Shown here: positions 18,151 to 26,139 of the stretch, one piece after another
Layout: each line of letters starts with the position of its first letter
Numbering within the stretch: the first letter of the stretch is position 1
Assembly (NCBI GenBank): GCA_009602725.1
Contig: WELB01000399.1
Span: forward strand, 24,094-50,232
Direction: 5' to 3'
Source: Spirogloea muscicola
Lineage: Eukaryota; Streptophyta; Zygnematophyceae; Spirogloeales; Spirogloeaceae
DNA length: 26,139 nt
Position numbers and translations under genes: made by a program
The notes under the pieces: generated by a model
What the model was told of the DNA's origin: nothing
Database searches by the model: none
The model's input: only the letters and a program-made list of their open reading frames with translations

Positions 18151-18945
18151 TTCTTTTGCCTCCACGACTTACAGAGGGATACTATATTTGGAATTGTGCG
18201 CGAGGCGGGGTATCATCCGGCAATGCAGGTGTCCGGCATCATGCCAATCTCCTCAAGGCGCGGCAAGCCATACGTGCGGCGTTTTGTCGCGGTCGCCACC
18301 CCCCCGGGGCGGTGGGCCTCGTCTGCTCCTGGACGTGGTACTGATCGACGCGTACAAGGCTGGCGCACCCACGTCAACCGTGTCTGGCTGGGCCACGTCC
18401 AGCGCTGAGCGCAAGGAGCCGCACTACCAGGACCATTCCCGAGGGGACCATCTTTACCCGTGTGCCATGGATATCAACGGAGGCTACGGCGTGAAATGGT
18501 CCTCCCTGATCCAGCATCTGGCCCGGCTGGTTGATGCGCGTCATCGAAGTCGGGGGGGCAGCTTGGGCACTCCAGCATTCCGCAGGCCTTAGTTGATTTT
18601 ATTGAATGCGGCTCTCGCTTAGTTTGCAGCGCTCGTCAGCATTGGCCCTTCATCAACGTGCAGGGCGCGCTCTATGTCAGGCCTCCGGCTTTCATTGTGG
18701 CGGCGCTCCAGCTCCCCAAGTTAGCTTGTCAGATTTGTTTGTGCTCACCCGTGGGTACTAATGTTACCTTAGGCACCTTACTTTAGGTCTCCTTGTTATG
18801 TAGCCTTGTTTACTTTGCCCTAGACTCTGCCTGAACAATGTATTGGCTTGAAGTGGCCTCCCTTTCAATTTCATGCGCCCCGCGCGCCTTCTCTCTTTTT
18901 GGGCTGGCTTTGTTAGCCCCTCTTGTCCATGGGCGAGCAATTTCT
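18151..18945 (+). pseudogene. Divergent RLE copy continuous through class I UTR to the 3' hairpin
   Basis: Read across one frameshift near 18300-18320, the copy shows HDLQRDTIFGIVREAGYHPA, VSGIMPISSRRGKPYVRRF, VAVATPP, PRLLLDVVLIDAYKAGAP, KEPHYQDHSRGDHLYPCAMD, INGGYGVKWSSLIQHLARLV. In further frames come SLQRSSALALHQRAGRAL and SDLFVLTRGY-stop (18761). A class I UTR and a perfectly placed hairpin (18901-18919) with GGGCGAGCA (18931-18939) follow. This copy ties RLE, tail, UTR and hairpin together as one element end. Compared with the copies at 7093 and 15489 the protein is clearly diverged, so it may be a third subfamily. Not functional. Confidence 0.8.
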
Positions 18946-19065
18946 TAGAGCGGAAGGGCAAGCGGCCGGTCGTGCGCGCGCCGCTTTTCTTTTCTTGCTC
19001 CTCACTCGTGGTTATTGAGTGATCCATACTACCCAAACATTGGGAGAGCCACTTCTTTTACCGGG
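18946..19065 (+). mobile_element. Very short 3' fragment
   Basis: It starts behind GGGCGAGCAATTTC. About 70 bases end in CTCACTCGTGGTTATTGAG, the (L)TRGY-stop region, then a short UTR and a GGGAGAGCCACTTC terminus. Coding frame is not preserved. Confidence 0.6.
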
Positions 19066-19129
19066 TTCCCTAGTGACCTTCCTTCGTGGTACTTGCTTAG
19101 TCACTTTAGCGCTTTTCGACCCCTTCGAA

Positions 19130-19655
19130 GCTTGCTAACTCTCTCGGGCTGGCTTTCACGGCCTCGCTTACCATTTGTCCTTTCGGATGTCCTTGCCTAC
19201 TCCTTGCCTCTTCCAGCCACCGCTCGCTCATGGAAGCGTCTTTCTCTCTACCACTTGTATTGTTTGGGCTGGCCTCTCACAGCCATTGCCTTGACTATGA
19301 AGAGCTGTTTGATACCTCTTGTCCAGCTACCATTTGTCCTTTCACGGCCATTAACTTCCATTGGAAGGGCTGTTTACATCTCTTCCAGACCTTGTATGTT
19401 CCTTTGCGCTGGCCTCTCACAGCCGTTGCCTTACGTTGCAAGACCTGTTTCTTACACGCCCCTCGCCTCGTTTGGGGAGAGCTTCTCCTCGTGGCCACTT
19501 GACTCAACGTGTGCTTTAGCGCTTTCTCTGGCCCCTTCGACATTTGTTCATTCTTTTCTTTGGGCTGGCCTCTCACAGCCATTGCTCTCTACTGAAAGCG
19601 TACTTTTCTCGCGCTTCTGGCCCTTTCAGATCTTGTTCATTGTGTTTGGTCTGTC
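19130..19655 (+). repeat. Cluster of hairpin units without coding sequence
   Basis: Hairpins lie at 19146-19162, 19266-19283, 19406-19424 and 19562-19580, with a decayed one near 19338-19355. Most have the GGCCTCTCACAGCC form. Each is followed by CATTG and a (G)AAGAGC(T)GTTT-type terminus, and most are preceded by CCTTGT or CATTCTTTT. Spacing is 70-155 bases. No RTRGY tail was seen between them, so the units here are UTR-only. Confidence 0.75.
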
Positions 19656-19884
19656 CTATAAGAAGAGCTGATTATCTTACAGGCTTTGCCTTACACTATA
19701 CTTTCTATACTTCTGCTCCAACTTCCCTGAAGTAGTCTGTCGGGTATGTGTGTGCTCAATCTTGGGAACCAGAGTCCCCCTTCGTTTGCATTCTTCGCTC
19801 TGTTACCTTAGCCCCTCTTAGATTTGTATCTGTTCATCTTACAAAGATGGAAATAGATCAAGAAGAAGTCTTCCAATAGGCTCT
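19656..19884. other. Stretch without recognised features
   Basis: AT-richer than its surroundings. No known repeat class or coding segment was recognised. It separates the plus-strand hairpin cluster from the inverted copy that follows. Confidence 0.4.
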
Positions 19885-20425
19885 TCCAATAGGGGCAAGG
19901 CCTGTGAGAAGCCAGCCCGAGAGAGAAGGCGCGCGGGGCGCATGAATTGAAAGGGAGGCCAATTCAAGCCAATACATTGTTCAGGCAGAGTCGAGTGCAG
20001 ACTAAACAATGCTACATAATACGGAGACCTAATCTAGAGAAGAATTGATAAGGGTCGAAGAGGCCAAACTACGAAGGGGCCAGAAGCGCAATTCTCAAAA
20101 CAGGGGTAGGATGAACCAGTCAGTAGCAACGAGTGAGGAGCCTCGAAACTGACAGACTAGCGAGTGGATGATAATCCCCCTGAAAAAGCCAGAGGTAGCA
20201 GCGATAGCACGGCCAGCACGCAGGTGGGCCATGGAGCGCTGAAGGGATATTGAAGAGTCGCATGCTGTAGACCTGAGCCAACGAGCCAGCGGCGTTGAAG
20301 TCAGCCTGCTCACCTCGCCTGCGGGACACAGCGCGCCGCGCGAGCCTGGCTAGCAGATCCAGTGAGGAAATGGCTGGGAGAGGCCCCAAACGAAGAGAAC
20401 AAGGTCTAAGAGCGCCTTCCAAAAC
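19885..20425 (-). mobile_element. Inverted subfamily A 3' fragment next to a class I UTR with hairpin
   Basis: The minus strand reads LDLLARLARRAVSRRRGEQA, DFNAAGSLAQVYSMRL, then shifted frames to LLTRC then Y and stop near 20122. An odd UTR follows (CTTCTGGCCCCTTCGTAGTT). At about 20035 it switches to a class I UTR (TAGATTAGGTCTCCGTATTA) almost identical to 6110-6247, ending in the hairpin (19900-19919) and GGAAGAGCC. The switch probably marks a separate truncated insertion of class I. Confidence 0.75.
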
Positions 20426-20439
20426 ACGAAACTAACTTG

Positions 20440-20890
20440 TGAATATTGCGACCAACAGTATATTGGCTTCGTTTGGCCTCCGTTTTACTTCAAAGGGACG
20501 CGCGCGCCTTCTCTGGCCCTTCTGAACCTTGTTCACTCCTTTGAGCTTACTAATTGCTTCTTTGGGCTGGCCTCTCACAGCAACCTTAGTGGTCCCTTCT
20601 ATTTCCGGCCCCTTTGGACCTTCAGTTGCAAGAGCTGTATCTTTGGAACTCTGTTCATTGTCTTAGCTTTCACCCACTTATCAACTGGCCTCTCACAGCC
20701 CTCGCCCCCGTTGAAAGAGCATACTTCCCTTCAGGCCTCTCAAGGCCAACCCCTTACTTTTCTAGAGCTGGTTCTTCTCATCTGGACCTTGTTCATGGGT
20801 GCGGTCTGGCTGGTCACAGCCCTCGCCCCGTTTGGAGCTGCTTCTCGCTTTTCCTTGATGACGCTGCTATTTTGACGCTACTTTCATCTT
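20440..20890 (+). repeat. Hairpin units and remnants
   Basis: A class I-like end (GCGCGCGCCTTCTC near 20502) is followed by three hairpins at 20564-20581, 20685-20700 and 20803-20821, all with the CTCACAGCC or GTCACAGCC arm, and GTTGAAAGAGC or GTTTGGAGC termini. No coding tail was recognised. Confidence 0.65.
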
Positions 20891-20894
20891 AACC

Positions 20895-21390
20895 ATGCTC
20901 ATCCTTCTGAGGTTGGCAATGCACGGAAGAAAGCCGTCCAGACAAGAGGCGATAGCTATTTACTGCCCCCAGCCCCCCCTTTCCCCCCAATGCGATCAAC
21001 TCCTGCCAGCTGCAATCGACATCTTTGGCTGTCTGGGTCCTCGCTTCCACACTCTGCTTCAAAACATTGCCAATCTAGGCTACACTCGACGCGCAGATGT
21101 GTTTCCGGCTGAGATGGGCTTGCCAGCTGCATATCTGTCGCTCTTGCGACGTCGAGTTTCGGCCTGTTTGCAGCGTGCTCAGGCTAGTGCCTTGCACCAG
21201 AAAGCTGGGCGAGCTCTAGTAGGTGGCAGAAGGGCTCCGTTCCTGGCATCTAGTATTCATGCATCGAGTAGTGACCTTTATGTTTTGACCCGTGGTTATT
21301 GAGCGGGTCAATCTGCTGTAGGTTATGTAGATTTTTAGATGTGCTTGCCTTCGTACCTGGCCATTTGGCTTACATTTCCTTCTAATACAC
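20895..21390 (+). mobile_element. Subfamily B 3' fragment, longest open copy, with class II UTR
   Basis: An uninterrupted frame to 21302 reads QLLPAAIDIFGCLGPRFHTL, LQNIANLGYTRRADVFPAEM, GLPAAYLSLLRRRVSACLQR, ASALHQKAGRALVGG and SSDLYVLTRGY-stop. AAIDIFGCLG corresponds to AIDVHGAFG of subfamily A, so B is the same protein type with a different sequence. The class II UTR follows to about 21390. The upstream part (before about 20970) is less certain. The RLE core is not present, so the copy is truncated. Confidence 0.82.
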
Positions 21391-21479
21391 GATCTTTTTT
21401 ACTGAAGTTGCCGCTCTCTTTCTTGAGATGAGAGAAGGAAAGGAGAAGAAGCGGGATGCTCTTCCCCTCTGAAGCATCG

Positions 21480-21545
21480 AAGAGGACTTCCATCTGTGGC
21501 AATGCCTGTAAGAGGCCAGCCCATAGGGTGATGGACAAAATCAGG
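21480..21545 (-). repeat. Inverted hairpin unit
   Basis: On the minus strand: ATTTTGTCCATCACCCTATG, then GGGCTGGCCTCTTACAGGC (21503-21521), then CATTGCC and GAGG. An imperfect hairpin of the 19266 type. Confidence 0.6.
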
Positions 21546-21699
21546 CGCTGGAAAGCGCAGACCACTCAGTAGTGAAGCAGTGGCCACTGTGGAAGGCTGC
21601 TCCACACCCCTACTTAGTCACCGCTGATGGGCATGCCTAGCAGCCAGAGACTTATAGGCTAAGGGCTTCGGATGCAGGAACCCAAATCCTTGTCCCTCT

Positions 21700-21772
21700 C
21701 GTTCGCACTCAGGCTCCCTCAGACCTTGTCCATTCCTTTGGGCTGGCCTTTCCCAGCCACCAGTCAATCTGG
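21700..21772 (+). repeat. Hairpin unit next to a telomere-type repeat
   Basis: CTCAGACCTTGTCCATTCC leads into GGGCTGGCCTTTCCCAGCC (21739-21757) and ACCAGTCAATCTGG. It matches the minus-strand unit at 8017-8075 almost base for base. Confidence 0.75.
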
Positions 21773-21803
21773 CCGCGCTCCTTGTTTTTTCATTCCTCCA
21801 AGG

Positions 21804-21852
21804 AGTAGCTCCTAAACCCTAAACCCTAAACCCTCCTAAGAAGTAGCTCCTA
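21804..21852. repeat. Interstitial plant-type telomere repeat flanked by 11-bp direct repeats
   Basis: 21811-21834 is CCTAAA plus CCCTAAA units (about 3.4 copies). AGTAGCTCCTA stands on both sides, at 21804-21814 and 21842-21852. The arrangement looks like telomeric DNA added at a break with a duplicated target. TTTAGGG is the telomere unit of plants and many green algae. Confidence 0.8.
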
Positions 21853-21905
21853 CAAAGGGGGTGAGGGCTGCAACGGCCAGCTCTCTAAAGAACGACAAGG
21901 TCCAG
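21843..21905 (-). repeat. Inverted hairpin unit, right edge of the second island
   Basis: The minus strand reads GACCTTGTCGTTC, then GAGCTGGCCGTTGCAGCCC, then CACCCCCTTTGTAGGAGCT. It resembles the unit at 9752-9830. No further retrotransposon pieces were seen to the right of it. Confidence 0.65.
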
Positions 21906-22471
21906 AATAATTGGAACCTGGATAGCAATAGCCGCCGCTAGATTTTGCCAGCTCTGCGTTTAATCTGAGCACGTTGTGATAATGGACTTCTCTTCAATGG
22001 ATGGGCTTGCTGGCAGCACTTAAACTCATCTTGTGTAATCTGTGTGCTGCGAGCGAGCAGGCCCACCCTCTGCATCGGACGAGCTCCTCTCAGGTGGCAG
22101 GGGCAGGGGCAGGGATGCTTGCGAAGTGCCGTCCAAAATAGGGGCATTGCTTAGTTCTTTGCTTTGGCAAAGAAGCAGGTGGGTATTTGGTAGATTTGCA
22201 AGCCCATAACCTTGGCTGGTCTTCACCCTCTGTCAGCCAAGACACGCTATTCCTCCTTGCCTTGGTATGCCGGCCGAGCCACTCTCCACTCCCCCTTTCT
22301 CCACATGGCCTTGAGCCTAGCCTTGAGCAGGGCCTCGTGTCTATCCATGAACATACATCCTGGCCTGCAGGCCGATCCAGCCTCTCGTGGCCCAGCTCAC
22401 CATCGCTTCCACAAGCCGCATGTGGCTCTGCGACCCGTGATCACCCGGTGCTCAATTGACGTGACGCTCGA
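21906..22471 (-). other. 3' flank of MCM7
   Basis: No coding segment was recognised. It should contain the MCM7 3'-UTR, since the stop codon is at 22472-22474. I found no minus-strand TGTAA in this stretch, so the poly(A) site is not visible. A short GGGGCA repeat lies at about 22096-22112. Confidence 0.5.
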
Positions 22472-26069
<3,598 letters not shown>

Positions 26070-26139
26070 CTGCAGCCCGTGATAGGCGACGACCGGACAT
26101 GAGTGACGGGCTGCGACGTGCTGGGTCCGGGGGAAGGGC
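26070..26139 (-). other. Upstream of the first MCM7 exon seen
   Basis: The frame stays open upstream of CAAGATGTGGCC, reading for example AYHGLQ before QDVANR, so part of this could be coding. No in-frame ATG was found before the window ends. Confidence 0.4.

Noticed and set aside
6275-19140. tRNA-derived SINE with a pol III B box (GGTTCGAA on the strand opposite to the hairpin units)
   Set aside because: The conserved CCCCTTCGAACCTTTGT reads ACAAAGGTTCGAAGGGG in reverse. It resembles a B box only in its first half, the last positions disagree, and no A box was found at the right distance.
5780-21905. CRISPR-like array of regular repeats
   Set aside because: The hairpin repeats are irregularly spaced, occur in both orientations and follow protein tails. 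The host genes are eukaryotic with introns.

Overview
The window is nuclear DNA of a eukaryote, most likely a green alga (Chlorophyta). The evidence is three intron-rich protein genes with GT-AG introns of about 100-480 bp, one of them an F-box plus Tubby fusion of the green-lineage type. A TGTAA motif (the poly(A) signal known from chlorophycean algae) lies downstream of one gene, and there are CCCTAAA telomere-type repeats. Genus is not resolvable from the sequence alone.

Layout. (1) ~0.7-4.3 kb, plus strand: a VID27/CYPRO4-like gene, rebuilt here as ten in-phase exons (549 residues; true start not resolved). (2) ~5.8-9.8 kb: an island of degraded non-LTR retrotransposon pieces on both strands. 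(3) 11.1-14.1 kb, minus strand: a complete Tubby-like F-box protein gene, seven exons, 435 residues. (4) ~14.2-21.9 kb: a second, larger island of the same retrotransposons, with telomere-like repeats near both edges. (5) 22.5-26.1 kb, minus strand: MCM7, a replicative helicase subunit, twelve exons, 692 residues seen, only the first few tens of residues missing.

The three host genes are unrelated housekeeping or regulatory genes and show no sign of working as a unit. The unusual part is the intergenic DNA. Nearly all of it is made of short, 5'-truncated 3' ends of elements whose protein has a Cys/His zinc knuckle followed by a restriction-like endonuclease (RLE) domain and a C-terminal tail ending in (L/S)TRGY-stop. 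At least two protein subfamilies (called A and B here) and four 3'-UTR classes (I-IV, my labels) can be told apart. Subfamily A copies with UTR classes I, III and IV end in the same small hairpin (GGGCTGGC, loop, GCCAGCCC) followed by a terminal GGGCGAGCA. I count at least 28 copies of this hairpin in both orientations. Many copies sit head-to-tail, each new truncated copy starting just past the hairpin terminus of the previous one. One subfamily B copy is an unambiguous insertion with a perfect 26-bp target-site duplication lying inside such a hairpin terminus.

All exon borders, repeat classes and copy limits were read by eye from the sequence. No alignment or database search was run.
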